Assembly (NCBI RefSeq): GCF_014212055.1
Contig: NZ_JACJVO010000002.1
Location: 186,001-250,000, forward strand
Source: Cohnella zeiphila
GTDB taxonomy: Bacteria > Bacillota > Bacilli > Paenibacillales > Paenibacillaceae
Length of the DNA stretch: 64,000 nucleotides
Direction: 5' to 3'
The stretch's first letter is position 1; every line of letters begins with the position of its first letter. Below are positions 27,237-37,800 of this stretch, one piece after another. A program made the translations under genes and the position numbers. The notes below the pieces were generated by a model. That model was not told where the DNA came from. It did not search any database and saw nothing but the letters and a program-made list of their open reading frames with translations.

Positions 27237-28613
27237 TCAAATTTGAACTTCCTTCACGACAATCTTCGTGCCGTCCGCCGCCGTAACCCTGACGCGGCGT
27301 CCCGCTTCCACGAATTCGCCGGACGTGACGACGTCGACGCGGTCTCCCTCGAACTCCGCGACGCCGGCGGGACGGAGCGCGGACAGCGAGACGCCCTCTT
27401 TGCCCAGCCAGCCTTCCCGCGGACCGTTCGGAACGTACCCGAGCTCCGCCGTCAGCTGTTCGCGCAGCACGAACCGGTTCCAGATCCCTCTGCTTCTGAA
27501 AAAATAGGCGAAAATCGCCGCGAGCGCCAGCGCGACCAGAGCCGCCCAGCCGAGCGAACGCAGCGCGTCGCCGGTATCGTAAGCGGCCATTCCGATGCCC
27601 GTCGCGACGCCGGCTACGCCCAAGATGCCGAGGATGCCGAAGCTCGGCACGAACATCTCCAGCACGAGCAGAAGGATGCCGAGCAGGAAGACGACGAGCG
27701 CTTCCGCTTCGGCGAAGCCCGCGACGAACTGACCGAAGAAGTACAGGCCGAACGCGACGATGCCCGTAATGCCGGGAACACCGAAGCCCGGCACGAACAG
27801 CTCGATCAGAATGCCGGCAAGGCCGACGATCAGAAGAATCGTCGAGACGCCCGGGGAGACGAGCGCCTGCGACGCCTTCTCGGCAAGGCTCGGCTCGATG
27901 CGAACGATCCCGGAAGCGTCCGCTCCCCGCCAACGGATCGCTTCGTCGACGCTCCCGGCGACGGCATCGGCATAGCCGACCTTGCGCGCGTCTTCCGCCG
28001 ACAGCGACAAAATTTGGCCCTTTTCCTTCGTGATCCCGAGCTCCTTGATTTCGATCGTGCGGTTCGGATCGACCATTCCTTCCGCGATCTTCGGATCGCG
28101 GCCGTTCAATTGCGCCGCCGCGACCATCTCGCTTGTCCAGAACGAGACCGTTTTCGGACTTTCGACCGCGTTCCCGGAGGCGTCAACCACCATCGCGGCG
28201 CCGATCGTGGCGCCGGGCGCCATCGCGATGCCGCCCGCGTTCAGCGCCAGATACGCGCCTGCCGAAGCGGCTTTCCCGTCCACGTATGCGATCGTCGGCA
28301 CTTTCGACTCCCGAATGCGCTTGCCGATCCGGTCGGCGCTCTCCAGACTGCCGCCGGGCGTATCGATCTCGAGCACCGCGAGCGACGCCCTCGCCTCTTC
28401 GGCTTCCGTCAGCGCCCTGTCCACGAACGAAGCCAGTCCGCGCTCCACCTTCATCTTGACCGGAATAACGTAAACCGCCCCGCCGCCCGGTTGAACAGAT
28501 GGCTCGGCCGCGGCGGCCGCCGCCCCGGGTAAGACCATGGCGGCAAGCGCGATTAGCGCCGTTAGCATGAGCAGCAGCGTTGCCGCCCGGCTAGGGACGG
28601 AATGTCGGTTCAA
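27237..28613 (-). CDS. NfeD-type membrane-bound serine protease homologue (YqeZ)
   Basis: A 458-residue NfeD1b-type protein. A signal sequence (about 1-35) is followed by a ClpP-like/SppA-like domain with [13 protein letters not shown] and [14 protein letters not shown], the latter carrying the likely serine nucleophile. Four or five transmembrane helices (about 235-375) follow, and the C-terminal NfeD OB fold (about 395-458). TTG at 28613 is the start, behind AAAGGAGAGAG. It pairs with FloA downstream. A sigma-W-like promoter lies 40 bp upstream, in line with the known regulation of yqeZ-yqfA in Bacillus. Confidence 0.93.
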   Translation of the reverse strand: MNRHSVPSRAATLLLMLTALIALAAMVLPGAAAAAAEPSVQPGGGAVYVIPVKMKVERGLASFVDRALTEAEEARASLAVLEIDTPGGSLESADRIGKRIRESKVPTIAYVDGKAASAGAYLALNAGGIAMAPGATIGAAMVVDASGNAVESPKTVSFWTSEMVAAAQLNGRDPKIAEGMVDPNRTIEIKELGITKEKGQILSLSAEDARKVGYADAVAGSVDEAIRWRGADASGIVRIEPSLAEKASQALVSPGVSTILLIVGLAGILIELFVPGFGVPGITGIVAFGLYFFGQFVAGFAEAEALVVFLLGILLLVLEMFVPSFGILGILGVAGVATGIGMAAYDTGDALRSLGWAALVALALAAIFAYFFRSRGIWNRFVLREQLTAELGYVPNGPREGWLGKEGVSLSALRPAGVAEFEGDRVDVVTSGEFVEAGRRVRVTAADGTKIVVKEVQI

Positions 28614-28652
28614 TGGCCTCTCTCCTTTCGCTCCCGGTTCGGATTAAGCTGA

Positions 28653-28681
28653 TATACGATATTTTTGCGCATCCGGTTACA
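28653..28681 (-). promoter_or_regulatory. Candidate sigma-W-type (ECF) promoter of nfeD-floA
   Basis: TGTAAC (28676-28681), 17 bp, CGTATA (28653-28658) on the minus strand matches the TGAAAC-N16/17-CGTA class. It lies at a fitting distance from the TTG start. No sigma-A promoter of similar quality is seen there. Confidence 0.6.
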
Positions 28682-28710
28682 AAAAACGCGGTTTTCGGGC
28701 CCTTTTACGC

Positions 28711-28739
28711 AAAAAGCGCTCCTCTTACGAGGAGCGCCC
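28711..28739 (-). terminator. Terminator of rpsU-yqeY
   Basis: GCGCTCCTC pairs with GAGGAGCGC around a GTAA loop and is followed by TTTTTG on the minus strand, 23 bp after the yqeY stop. Confidence 0.9.
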
Positions 28740-28762
28740 TGCTTATCGTTGTTTGGGGAAAC

Positions 28763-29206
28763 TTATTGCAGAAGCTGCTGGACGTATTGATTGACGAGCT
28801 TGCCGTCGGCGCGTCCTTTCACTTTCGGCATCAACGCTCCCATTAACTTTCCCATATCCGCCTTGGAAGAAGCACCGGTCTCTTGAATGGTCTGCTTGAC
28901 AATAGCTTTGATCTCTTCTTCGGTCAGTTGCTGAGGAAGGTATTGAGCGATGATGTCGATTTCCGCAATCAAATCCTGAGCCAGATCGTCCCGGCCGGCT
29001 TTCTGAAATTCCTGGAGGGAATCTTTGCGTTGTTTGACTTCGCGGCTCAAAATATCGAGCACTTCATTATCATCAAGCGGACGGCGCAAATCGATTTCCT
29101 GATTTTTGACCGACGCACGAACCATACGAATCGTGGAAAGCCGGAACTTGTCCTGAGCCTTCATCGCTTGCTTCATGTCTTCGTTCAAACGTTCCGCGAG
29201 GGTCAT
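28763..29206 (-). CDS. yqeY: GatB/YqeY domain-containing protein
   Basis: A 147-residue helical protein of the YqeY family, related to the tail domain of the GatB amidotransferase subunit that grips tRNA. Features are the N-terminal LAERLNEDMKQAMKAQDKFR, the EVKQRKDSLQEFQKAGRDDL helix, and the conserved MGKLMGALMPKVKGRADGKL close to the end. The start at 29206 follows AGGAGG. It is 14 bp behind rpsU, a pairing seen widely in Firmicutes, and the transcript ends in a strong terminator. The precise function is not known. Confidence 0.95.
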   Translation of the reverse strand: MTLAERLNEDMKQAMKAQDKFRLSTIRMVRASVKNQEIDLRRPLDDNEVLDILSREVKQRKDSLQEFQKAGRDDLAQDLIAEIDIIAQYLPQQLTEEEIKAIVKQTIQETGASSKADMGKLMGALMPKVKGRADGKLVNQYVQQLLQ

Positions 29207-29220
29207 GTTGCCAATTCCTC

Positions 29221-29394
29221 CTAGAACTTGCGTTTACGAGCCGCCTCGGACTTCTTCTTCCGCTTGACGCTCGGTTTCTCGTAGTGCTTGCGTTTTTTCA
29301 GTTCCGCGAGAACGCCGTCTTTCGCGATCGATTTCTTAAAACGGCGGAGTGCAGCGTCGAGTGATTCATTTTTGCGAACTTTCGTTTCGGACAC
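29221..29394 (-). CDS. rpsU: 30S ribosomal protein S21
   Basis: A 57-residue basic protein starting with GTG at 29394 behind GGAGGGAGGG. It reads [20 protein letters not shown] at the N-terminus and has the [15 protein letters not shown] motif characteristic of S21, with a Lys/Arg-rich end. It binds the 30S platform near the anti-Shine-Dalgarno region. A near-consensus sigma-A promoter lies 51 bp upstream and yqeY follows in the same transcript. Confidence 0.96.
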   Translation of the reverse strand: MSETKVRKNESLDAALRRFKKSIAKDGVLAELKKRKHYEKPSVKRKKKSEAARKRKF

Positions 29395-29444
29395 CAGTTA
29401 TCCCTCCCTCCGGAACAGACCACAACACACGGTTATCAAACCTC

Positions 29445-29474
29445 ATTATAGGCGAAGAAGAAAGGGAGTGTCAA
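29445..29474 (-). promoter_or_regulatory. Strong sigma-A promoter of rpsU-yqeY
   Basis: Perfect TTGACA (29469-29474) and TATAAT (29445-29450) with an 18-bp spacer on the minus strand, as expected for a ribosomal protein gene. Confidence 0.9.
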
Positions 29475-29499
29475 CTTTCCGGACGCGCAGTCAAGCATC

Positions 29500-29859
29500 T
29501 TATTCCGCGGCGGACGGTTTGGCCACCAGCGGGCCGAGCGGCTCGCCTCCGAGCACGTGGTAATGAACGTGGAAAACGACCTGGCCGCTGTCCTTGCCGA
29601 TGTTGGTGATGACGCGATAGCCGCTCTCCGCGATGCCGGCGTCTCGCGCGGCCTGCCTGGCCGCCAACGCCACCCGGCCGAGCAGCTCCGCATCCTCGGG
29701 GCCCGCTTCGTCCAGAGAAGCGATATGCTTCTTCGGGATGACGAGCAGATGGACGGGCGCTTGAGGCTGAATGTCTTCGAACGCCAAAACGTGCTCGTCC
29801 TCGTACACTTTCCGCGACGGAATCGAGCCTTCCGCGATCTTGCAAAACAAGCAATCCAT
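29500..29859 (-). CDS. HIT family (histidine triad) nucleotide-binding protein
   Basis: A 119-residue Hint-type protein. The N-terminus DCLFCKIAEGSIPS carries the usual cysteines, the core is EDIQPQAPVHLLVIPKKHI, and the active-site triad is HVHYHV near residues 97-102, which corresponds to the HxHxH motif. Hint proteins hydrolyse nucleoside phosphoramidates such as AMP-lysine. The start at 29859 has GGAGGTTGA upstream. It is followed by the rpsU promoter with no visible terminator, so read-through into rpsU is possible. Confidence 0.94.
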   Translation of the reverse strand: MDCLFCKIAEGSIPSRKVYEDEHVLAFEDIQPQAPVHLLVIPKKHIASLDEAGPEDAELLGRVALAARQAARDAGIAESGYRVITNIGKDSGQVVFHVHYHVLGGEPLGPLVAKPSAAE

Positions 29860-30005
29860 ATGTACTCAACCTCCGCATATGATCGTGCCTCTATCATACC
29901 GCAAACGGCAACGGCTCGTCCAACCGGCGGGATGGCCTCGCCCGTCGAAGTCCCCGACCGTTTGGCTTGCGGCCATATCGACGATCTCCGCTATCGGCGC
30001 GAATA

Positions 30006-30605
30006 TCACTTGGCGTTCAGTGCGGACGCCAAATCCTGCAACTGCTTGACCGTTTGCCCCGCAGGCCCGACCCAATCGATCCCCGCCTCCATCTGCCGGA
30101 AACGGTCGTCGCCGGTCGGAACTTCGTACTGTTTCAGCGTCGTCTCGAGCTTCTCCCCGGCGTCTCCGATCTTTTGGAGCGTGTCGAGCTCGTCCTGCGT
30201 CAGCGGTCCGTCGTGATTGCCGATCGGCTCCAGCTTGCTCCAGATCGTCTGCATGGCGGCGGAGACGGCCGACTCCGCTTCCTCCTGCGTCTGTCCCGAT
30301 TGAACGCCGGATTCGGACAAAGTCTTGCCGCATGCGCTCGAGACCGGCGGAACCTGGCCGATCCGCTCCTTCACGGCCAGGCGGTCGACCGCCGCGGCGG
30401 TGCCCGATAGCGCCCGGGCATCGTCCTTCAGAATGCCTGCATAAGCGAGACAATCATTGTAGCCTTCGGCCAGCCTCTTTCCTTTGTCGAGCTTGTCCGC
30501 TTGCCCGTCGATCAGGAGACGGGACAGCAAAATGACGATCAGCGTCGCAAGGACCGTCGCGATCAGCAGCAAAATCGGGACGGTGTAGGTTCTTTTTCCG
30601 GACAT
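30006..30605 (-). CDS. Hypothetical single-pass membrane protein
   Basis: A 199-residue protein with no recognised domain. A short basic N-terminus is followed by one transmembrane segment (about residues 9-30, PILLLIATVLATLIVILLSR). The rest is soluble and helical, presumably outside the membrane, and carries two cysteines (DCLAYAG and SACGKTL) that could form a disulfide. The start follows AAGGAGT. It lies 102 bp behind addA and may be in the same transcript. No partner suggests its function. Confidence 0.75.
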   Translation of the reverse strand: MSGKRTYTVPILLLIATVLATLIVILLSRLLIDGQADKLDKGKRLAEGYNDCLAYAGILKDDARALSGTAAAVDRLAVKERIGQVPPVSSACGKTLSESGVQSGQTQEEAESAVSAAMQTIWSKLEPIGNHDGPLTQDELDTLQKIGDAGEKLETTLKQYEVPTGDDRFRQMEAGIDWVGPAGQTVKQLQDLASALNAK

Positions 30606-30707
30606 TTCGAGAACTCCTTCTTCAATAAGACTGGAACGGAATGCTTGCCGGTTATCCCGGATTCGGGCGCGCCGATGCCTCCCCTGGTCCTCCGCGCGCG
30701 CATCTCC

Positions 30708-33700
30708 TCACAGCAGACGGACCGCGCAGCCGCCTTCCGTAAAATAAACGAAGCCTTCTTTGACCGGGCGGCCCAAGATGCGCCCGATCGCTTCCGCATA
30801 CCGCTCAAGCTGAAACCGGTGCTTCCGGGCCGCATGCTCCCATCCTTCGGGCACCTCCCGGTCGGTCTTGTAATCGATCAGCACCAGTCCGTCCTCTTCG
30901 GGGAACAGGCAATCGATGACGCCTTGGACAAGCACGGGTTCGTCCGCGCTTTCCGCCCCTGCGTCCGGGTAAGCGGCCGAAGCGGGGATGCCGTAGCTGA
31001 ACGGAACTTCGCGCCACGCTTTTTCCGCCCGGCAGAGCCGCTCGTAGATCGGGGTCCGGCAAAACGCCGCGATCGACTCCGGGTTCACCGCTTCCCGCTG
31101 CTGCGGCGTCAGGATGCGGCGTTCGACGAGCCGACCGAGCAGGTCCTCGACTTCCGCCGGCCCGGTTCCGGGCGCCAGAGGCAAATGCTGCATGACCAGG
31201 TGGACGATCGAGCCGCGTTCGGCCGGGGTCAGCGAGTTCTCCGACAGAAACCGCGGACGGCGGAGCCGGAACGTTCCGGCGGCCGTGTCGGGAAGCTCGT
31301 CCTCGTCACGCGCGAAGCGCTTCTCCTCAGCCGCCTCCTCCTCGTCGGACTCCGGCGAATCCGCCGCAGCGTAGTCTCCGGCCAAACGGCGTTTCATCGC
31401 CGTGATGGACGTTTTGGCCGCGAGCCGGGCGGATTCCGCCTTCGGGTCGAACCACGACAGCGCTTCGTAAGCCCGAAGCCCGGCTTCGGTCGTCTCGGCC
31501 GGAACCGGCTTCAGCTCCAGCGCGAGGTTCCAATACGGCTCATCGCCCGCCTCTTCCGGAAGACCCGCCGCTTCGGAGCGCAGGTATGCAGATGCCGGCA
31601 CGACGCGGCATTTCCACGGAACGCGGGCGGGCGAAGTCCCTGCCGAAGCGCGGCCGGCATCGTCCGAAGCGGCAGCCGCTTGAGCTGCGGATCCGGCAAC
31701 GGCTTCCGGCATGAGCGCTCCGGCGTCATGGCCCTCGGGCGACCAGCCCTCCCCGGCCAAGGCCGCCGCAGGCCCCAACCAATCCAGATAGCGGTTCGCG
31801 GCCGACACCGCGTAATCCGGCAAGCCGGACGCGGAAGTCGAGGCCAGTCCGCTCCACCGTTCCAGTTCCTTCGCGGCATCTTTGACCGAGCCGATCAGAA
31901 TCAGCTTCTCTTTGGGCCTTGTCAACGCCACGTAGAGCACCCGCATCTCCTCGGCCAGCATCTCCGCCCTTAGCTTCCGCCGGATCGCCAGCTGCGGCAG
32001 CGTCGGATAGGCGACCCGGGTCTCGGGATCGACGAGCTTCGGGCCGAAGCCGAGTTTCTTGTGCTTCAGGAACAGCCCGTTCAAGTCCTGCTTGTTGAAG
32101 GAACGACCAAGTCCCGCCACGAACACGACCGGAAATTCCAGCCCCTTGCTCTTGTGGATGGAGACGACCCGGACGACGTCCTCCTGTTCTCCGAGCGCGC
32201 GCGCAGCGCCCAGGTCGGCGCCCGTATCGCGCATGCGGCCGAGGAACCGAAGGAACTTGAACAAGCCGCGCGAAGCCGAGTTTCGCTCGAACTGGCGGGC
32301 GCGGTCGACCAGCGCCCGCAAATTCGCCTGGCGCTGAACGCCGCCGGGCAGGCCGCCGACGAAGTCGTAATAGCCCGTTTCGCGATACAGCATCTCCAGC
32401 AGATCCCCCAGCGGCTCCCGGCGGGCGAAGCTGCGCCAATGATCCAGCGCCGCCAGAAAAGCGGACAGCTTGTCGGACAGCTCCCGGTTCTCTTCGGCCG
32501 TTCCCGCCGCGGCGGCCCGAACGGCGTCCCAGAACGAAGAGCGGCGGCCGTGCAGCCGGATTCTCGCCATCTGTTCCGCCGATAAGCCCACCAACGGGGA
32601 ACGGAGCACGCCGGCGAGCGGTATGTCCTGGTCGGGATTGTCGATCAGATTCAGCATCGAGAGCATGACGTCGACTTCCGTCGCCGCGAAGTAGCCGGTG
32701 GCCAAGTCCGCGTAGGCGGGGATGCCGGCGGCTTTGAGCTCTTCGAGCACCGCCGGCGCGAGCGCGGTCGCCGCCCGCAGCAGGATGACGATGTCCCGGT
32801 AAGCGAGAGGGCGGTACAGCTTGCTCCGTCCGTCGTAGACGGCGAACGGTGCGCCGCCGCTTTCCTTCCCGCCGCTACCCATGAGCCGCTTGATCTCGGC
32901 GGCGATGCAGCGCGCCTCGAGCTGCGCCGCTTCCAGTCCTTCCTCCGCGCCGGGCAAAGCGTCCGTCTCGCCGCCTTCCGCCGCCGGCTCCTCTTCCCAT
33001 TCCCGGCCGTCCTCTTCCGGCGCGCTCCGGTCGAGCAGGATCATCTCCACGGCGTAAGGGGAACGCCCCGCCTCGCGGGGCGCGCCGCTTAAACTGCCGC
33101 CTCCTTCATCACGGGAACTGGCGTAAATATCGACATCAGGATAGCCTTCGCCGTAAATCAGCTCCGCGCGCCGGTCGTAGTCCATCTCCCCGACTTTCTC
33201 GCGAAGGATCAGCCGAAAGACGTGATTGACCGCGTCCACCACTTCCCGGCGGCTGCGGAAATTGCGGGCCAGATCGATCCGGACGCCGGCAGAATCCGGT
33301 CCCGGCGCTGGCGTCGTCGCTCCGTCCCGCTTCCCTCCGTCGCCTCGCCCGCCTTCCTCTGCTTCGGAACCGCCGCGCCCTTCGAACCCTCCCCGGGACC
33401 AGACGTCGTAAGACTTGTACTTGCCCAGAAACAGGCCAGGCTCCGCCAGCCGGAACCGGTAGATGCTTTGCTTGACGTCGCCGACCATGAATACGTTGCC
33501 GGGACGGTCGCGGGCGATCAGCGACACGATCGCCTCCTGCACCTCGTTCGTATCCTGGTACTCGTCCAGCAGGATTTCGGCGAACCGCTTCCGGTAATCG
33601 AGCGCGGCAGGCGAAGGAACGGTCCGTTCCGGCGTCGAGGCCGGATCCCGCAAAATCCGCAGCGCATAGTGCTCCAGGTCGCCGAAGTCGAGCAGCCCTT

Positions 33701-34817
33701 TTTCCCGCTTGGCCGTCTCGTAACGCTCTCCGAACGCGCAGGCGAGCTCCGCCAGCGCGGCCATATCCGGCGCCGCCGCCCGCAGCTCCGCTGCGTACTG
33801 CTCGGGCGAGCGGACGAACCATTCCTCCGCCAGCCGGGCTACCGCTTTCTTGGCTTCGTCGCGCAGCGCCTTGACCTTCTCCTGCAAACCGGCGTCGTAG
33901 TCGTCGCCCCGGCAAGGCTTCAGCCTTCCGAACGAACAAGCTGCGAACGCGCCGTACCAAGTCTCCCAGGACCCGGTCCGGACCGCTTCGAGAACCGATT
34001 CCACCGCGCCCAGATCGTCTGCCAGCGTAACCGCGTAAGGCTGCGGCCCGCCCGGGCGGCCGGCCGTTTCCAGCCCTTCGCGAAGCAGTCCGGCCGCGCC
34101 CTCCAGCGTCAAGATGACGTCCGCCCTCATGCTGCCGACCCACTCGGTCGCCGCCAATTCCGCCGCGTCCGCCACCCGGAAGCGGGCCGCCGTTCCTTCC
34201 AGCCACGCTTCAGGCCACGGATGGCTGCGCGAAAATTCATGCAGCCCGAGCACCAGCCGGTGAAGCTGCTCGTCGCTGCGCTCCCCGCCGAAGCGGTCGG
34301 CGAGCCGGGCCAGCGTCCCTTCCTCGCCTTCCTCTCCGTACCTTTCCTCGAAGAGAGCGTCCAGCGTATCCATACGCAGCAGCTCCGCTTCCGTCTCGTT
34401 GGCGATCCGAAAACCCGGGTCCAGTCCGATAAGCGGAGAATAGGCTTCGATGACTTCCATGCAGAAAGAATGCAGCGTCGTCACGGACGCGCGTGGCAGC
34501 AGCGCCAGCTGCTTCTTCAGATGCGAAGAGTCCGGACGCCCCTCGAGGGCGTCTTCCAGCGCCACGCGAATGCGCTCCTTCATCTCCGCCGCCGCGGCTT
34601 TCGTGAACGTGGCCACGAGCAACGAATCCACGTCGATCGGCGACCGCTCGTCGGCGATGCGGGAGATGATCCGCTCGACCAGCACCGCCGTCTTGCCGGA
34701 TCCCGCGGCCGCCGCGACGAGCAAGTTCGCGCCGCCCGCCGCGATGGCGGCCCACTGCTCGTCCGTCCAGCGGCTTCCTTCCGGCCTGGCGTACGTCGAC
34801 GCCCACGAATCGCTCAT
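30708..34817 (-). CDS. addA: ATP-dependent helicase/nuclease subunit A (AddA)
   Basis: A 1369-residue UvrD-type helicase with a RecB-type nuclease. Walker A is AAAGSGKTA (about residues 37-44), motif II is LLDEYQDTN, and other SF1A motifs follow (VGDVKQSIYRFRLAEP, VVRVVSIHKSKGLEFPVVF, VALTRPKEKL). The C-terminal nuclease has LVLIDYKTDR. With AddB it processes double-strand breaks to 3' tails at Chi, like RecBCD. It is longer than the Bacillus protein (1232) because of several Glu/Gly-rich and Ala-rich insertions (for example around residues 470-490 and 590-630). The ATG overlaps the addB stop (ATGA). Confidence 0.97.
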   Translation of the reverse strand: MSDSWASTYARPEGSRWTDEQWAAIAAGGANLLVAAAAGSGKTAVLVERIISRIADERSPIDVDSLLVATFTKAAAAEMKERIRVALEDALEGRPDSSHLKKQLALLPRASVTTLHSFCMEVIEAYSPLIGLDPGFRIANETEAELLRMDTLDALFEERYGEEGEEGTLARLADRFGGERSDEQLHRLVLGLHEFSRSHPWPEAWLEGTAARFRVADAAELAATEWVGSMRADVILTLEGAAGLLREGLETAGRPGGPQPYAVTLADDLGAVESVLEAVRTGSWETWYGAFAACSFGRLKPCRGDDYDAGLQEKVKALRDEAKKAVARLAEEWFVRSPEQYAAELRAAAPDMAALAELACAFGERYETAKREKGLLDFGDLEHYALRILRDPASTPERTVPSPAALDYRKRFAEILLDEYQDTNEVQEAIVSLIARDRPGNVFMVGDVKQSIYRFRLAEPGLFLGKYKSYDVWSRGGFEGRGGSEAEEGGRGDGGKRDGATTPAPGPDSAGVRIDLARNFRSRREVVDAVNHVFRLILREKVGEMDYDRRAELIYGEGYPDVDIYASSRDEGGGSLSGAPREAGRSPYAVEMILLDRSAPEEDGREWEEEPAAEGGETDALPGAEEGLEAAQLEARCIAAEIKRLMGSGGKESGGAPFAVYDGRSKLYRPLAYRDIVILLRAATALAPAVLEELKAAGIPAYADLATGYFAATEVDVMLSMLNLIDNPDQDIPLAGVLRSPLVGLSAEQMARIRLHGRRSSFWDAVRAAAAGTAEENRELSDKLSAFLAALDHWRSFARREPLGDLLEMLYRETGYYDFVGGLPGGVQRQANLRALVDRARQFERNSASRGLFKFLRFLGRMRDTGADLGAARALGEQEDVVRVVSIHKSKGLEFPVVFVAGLGRSFNKQDLNGLFLKHKKLGFGPKLVDPETRVAYPTLPQLAIRRKLRAEMLAEEMRVLYVALTRPKEKLILIGSVKDAAKELERWSGLASTSASGLPDYAVSAANRYLDWLGPAAALAGEGWSPEGHDAGALMPEAVAGSAAQAAAASDDAGRASAGTSPARVPWKCRVVPASAYLRSEAAGLPEEAGDEPYWNLALELKPVPAETTEAGLRAYEALSWFDPKAESARLAAKTSITAMKRRLAGDYAAADSPESDEEEAAEEKRFARDEDELPDTAAGTFRLRRPRFLSENSLTPAERGSIVHLVMQHLPLAPGTGPAEVEDLLGRLVERRILTPQQREAVNPESIAAFCRTPIYERLCRAEKAWREVPFSYGIPASAAYPDAGAESADEPVLVQGVIDCLFPEEDGLVLIDYKTDREVPEGWEHAARKHRFQLERYAEAIGRILGRPVKEGFVYFTEGGCAVRLL

Positions 34818-37800
34818 CGCCCGTCATCCCCCTCTCCCTGCCGGCTCAGCCACTGCCAAGCCTCGTCCTTGCTTCCCGGCTTCGGCAGCCACTGCGTCCG
34901 GTTGCCCTCCACTTGCCCGTCGAACTGGCATACCGGCCGGAATTCGCATACCGAGCACGGACTTTTCTTGTCGAGCCGGTAAGGCGCGATCGCGACGTCT
35001 CCCTCCACGATCCGCTTGCCGATCCGCTTGATGCTGCTGCGCACCGAACGGCGCAGCACGTCCCATTGGCCCTGGTCCGCCACTTGCGAACGCGAGCCGA
35101 AGGAACCGTCCTTCTTGAATTCGACCGGAACGATCGCCGACTTGCCGCCGTCCGCCAGCGACCGGTCCATCAGCGTCACCGCTTCTCCGTCCGCCAGCAG
35201 CAGCCCTTGCATCCGGAACTCCTTCAGCAGCGCCAGCTCCGCCTCGCGGGGATTCATTCCGTTCGACGTATGTAACAATGGATTATGCACGTGAAAATAG
35301 AGCACGCCCGCCGGATGCGCGGGTCTCCCGAGCCAGTGGGGCGCGTGGGAGACGACGACGTCCAGGTAGGTCAGCATCTGCAGCGACAGGCCGTGCGCCA
35401 CTTCGTCCAGCTTCAGCTTGACCGCGCCCGACTTGTAGTCGAGAATGCGCAGCAGCAGCCCTTCGGACGTCTCGGCGGCGTCCACGCGGTCGATGCGGCC
35501 GACGATATCCATCCAGCGGCCGTTCCCGAGCGGGAGCGACAGCGGCGGCAGCGCTCCCGCGGGGCCGAAATCGACCTCGAGGCCGACGGGCCGGAACGCC
35601 GAAAGATTCGCTTGCCGCCCGAGCATGGCGGACGCCCTTGACACGATATCCCGCAGCTTGCGGGCCATCGCCTGATGGCGGTTCGTCGACAGCAAAATTT
35701 GCGACTGCACCTTCGGCAGCAGACGCTCCACGGCGGCCGCCGCCTCGCCCTGCCATCTGGCGATCTCCTGGCCGGCCGGCCCTTCCGCCAGCAGCTTCTC
35801 CGTCGTCTGGCGCAACGCCGCGTGGAACAGCTGGCCGATATCCGGCGCGTCGACCCGGTACAGCCTTCTCTCCTGCAGCCTCAGCCCGTGCGAGGCGAAA
35901 TGCCGGAACGGGCAGGCGACGAACCGCTCCATCCGCGAAACGCTGGACAGCAGCCGCTCTCCGTACAGCAGCAGGCTGGTCTCCTCCGACAAGGGCCGCT
36001 CTTCGTTGCGATATTGCAGCGACGCCAGCAGCTTCTCAAGCCGCGGCCGCCACTCCGCCCGCTCCGTCAGCCAGCGGTAGACCTGCCACCAGCCCGGCGC
36101 CAGCTCGCCTCCTTGCCGCCAGTGCCGCATCCGGGCGATCAGCAGCGTCAGCGCCCTTCCCGGACGGACCGCGTAGGCAAGCTGATCCTCTTCCGGCTCT
36201 CCGGGCTGCGGCTCCGCCGCCGGGTGCTCTTCCCTTAAACCGGGGAACTTCTTCTTCAGGGCGCGGATCAATTCCGAAGGCAGCAGCCCCTGGCCTTCCT
36301 CGCCGGCGAGCGGGTAGCTGATCCACAGATGTCGCGACGGCGTCGACAGCGTCCAGTACGCCAGGAAACGCTCGTCCAGCAGCCGTCTGCGCGCGCCGGG
36401 AGCCATGGCCGCGCCCGAAGCGGCCAGCGTCTCGCGCTCCTCCTCCGACAGCAGCCCGTTCTCGCGGATCGTCATCGGCAGGACGCCGTCGTTCGCGCCG
36501 AGCAGGTACAGAACGGCGATCCGGTCCGAGCGGGTCCGCTCCGGGCTGCCGACCAGCACCGCGTCGAGCGACGGCGGCACCGCCCCAAGCCTCAGCCGCT
36601 CCAGGCCCGCATCGATCATGCCCGCGAACAAGGCGAGATCGGCGGGCTCGCCGCCGGTCATCTCGACCAGCTGGTCGAGCAGGTCCAGCACGCCGTCCCA
36701 GAGCGGACGGTGCAGCCGGGCCCGGCCGGGTTGTCCCGCCGCCTCGTCGGCCGCGCTCCACGCCTCCAGCCGGTCGGCCGCCGCGGTCTCCTCGAGCAGC
36801 GAGAACAACGCCTCGCAGAGATCCCGAATGCTGCGCGCCTTCCTGCAGCGCTGCTCCAGCCGCTTCAGCGGCCCGACGACGGCGTCGCGGACCCGCTTGA
36901 GCTCCTCCAGGCGCCGGTCCTCGCCGCCCTCCTCCTCCGCTTCCAGATCGCCGCGCCCGAGCGGGCGCCAGACGCGGTCGTCGTGCCAGCGCCAGCCGTC
37001 GATGCCCGCCGCCAGCACGTAATTTTCCAGCCGGTCGACGTCATCCCGGGACACCGCCTCGTCCTCCGACCGAAGCAGATCCGTCTTCGCGCACCGGAGA
37101 AGAGGGTCCGCCTTCCAGCCCGATACGACGGTCTCCAGCGCCGAGCGGACGAACTCCGTCAGCGGATGATGCGCGGCCGTCACCTTCCCGTCCAGATAGA
37201 ACGGGATTCCGTAATCCTCGAACGTGCGGGACAGCAGATCGGCGTAGTCCTCGATCCGGCGCACGAACACGGCCAGCTCCCGCCATCTCGCTCCTTCTTC
37301 CCGCACGCGCCGCAGCATATCCCGGGCGACGGCGTCCGCCTCCGCCCGCCGGCTGGCCGCCGCGTGCAGCGACAGGTCGCCGTCCGTCCCGAGCGACGCC
37401 TGATCGCCCGGCCATTTCGCGCGGTCCCCGTATGTCGCCTCCAGATGCGCCAGCGCCGGGCTGCCCGCATAGCGAGGCGCCACGAGCGGCCGCAGCACGA
37501 CCGGCGGCTCGAGCTCCGCTCCCGATGCTGCCGCCAGCTGGCACAGCCGCCCCGACGTCTCCGCCGTCGGATGGAACAGCTCCAGCTCGTCCGGACGCTC
37601 CCCGGCGCCGTAAGGGCGATCCAGGCACAGCGCCGCCGTCACCCGCCCGGTCCGTCTCAGCAGCGCTTCCAGCACCGCGTATTCGCTCGGCGTAAACCCA
37701 TGGAAGCCGTCCAGCCAGACGTGGGCGCCTTCCAGCAGCGAAGACGCCGCCGCCCCTTCGGCCAGCCTCGCGAGCGCGTCCTCCCCGTCCAGCCATTTCC

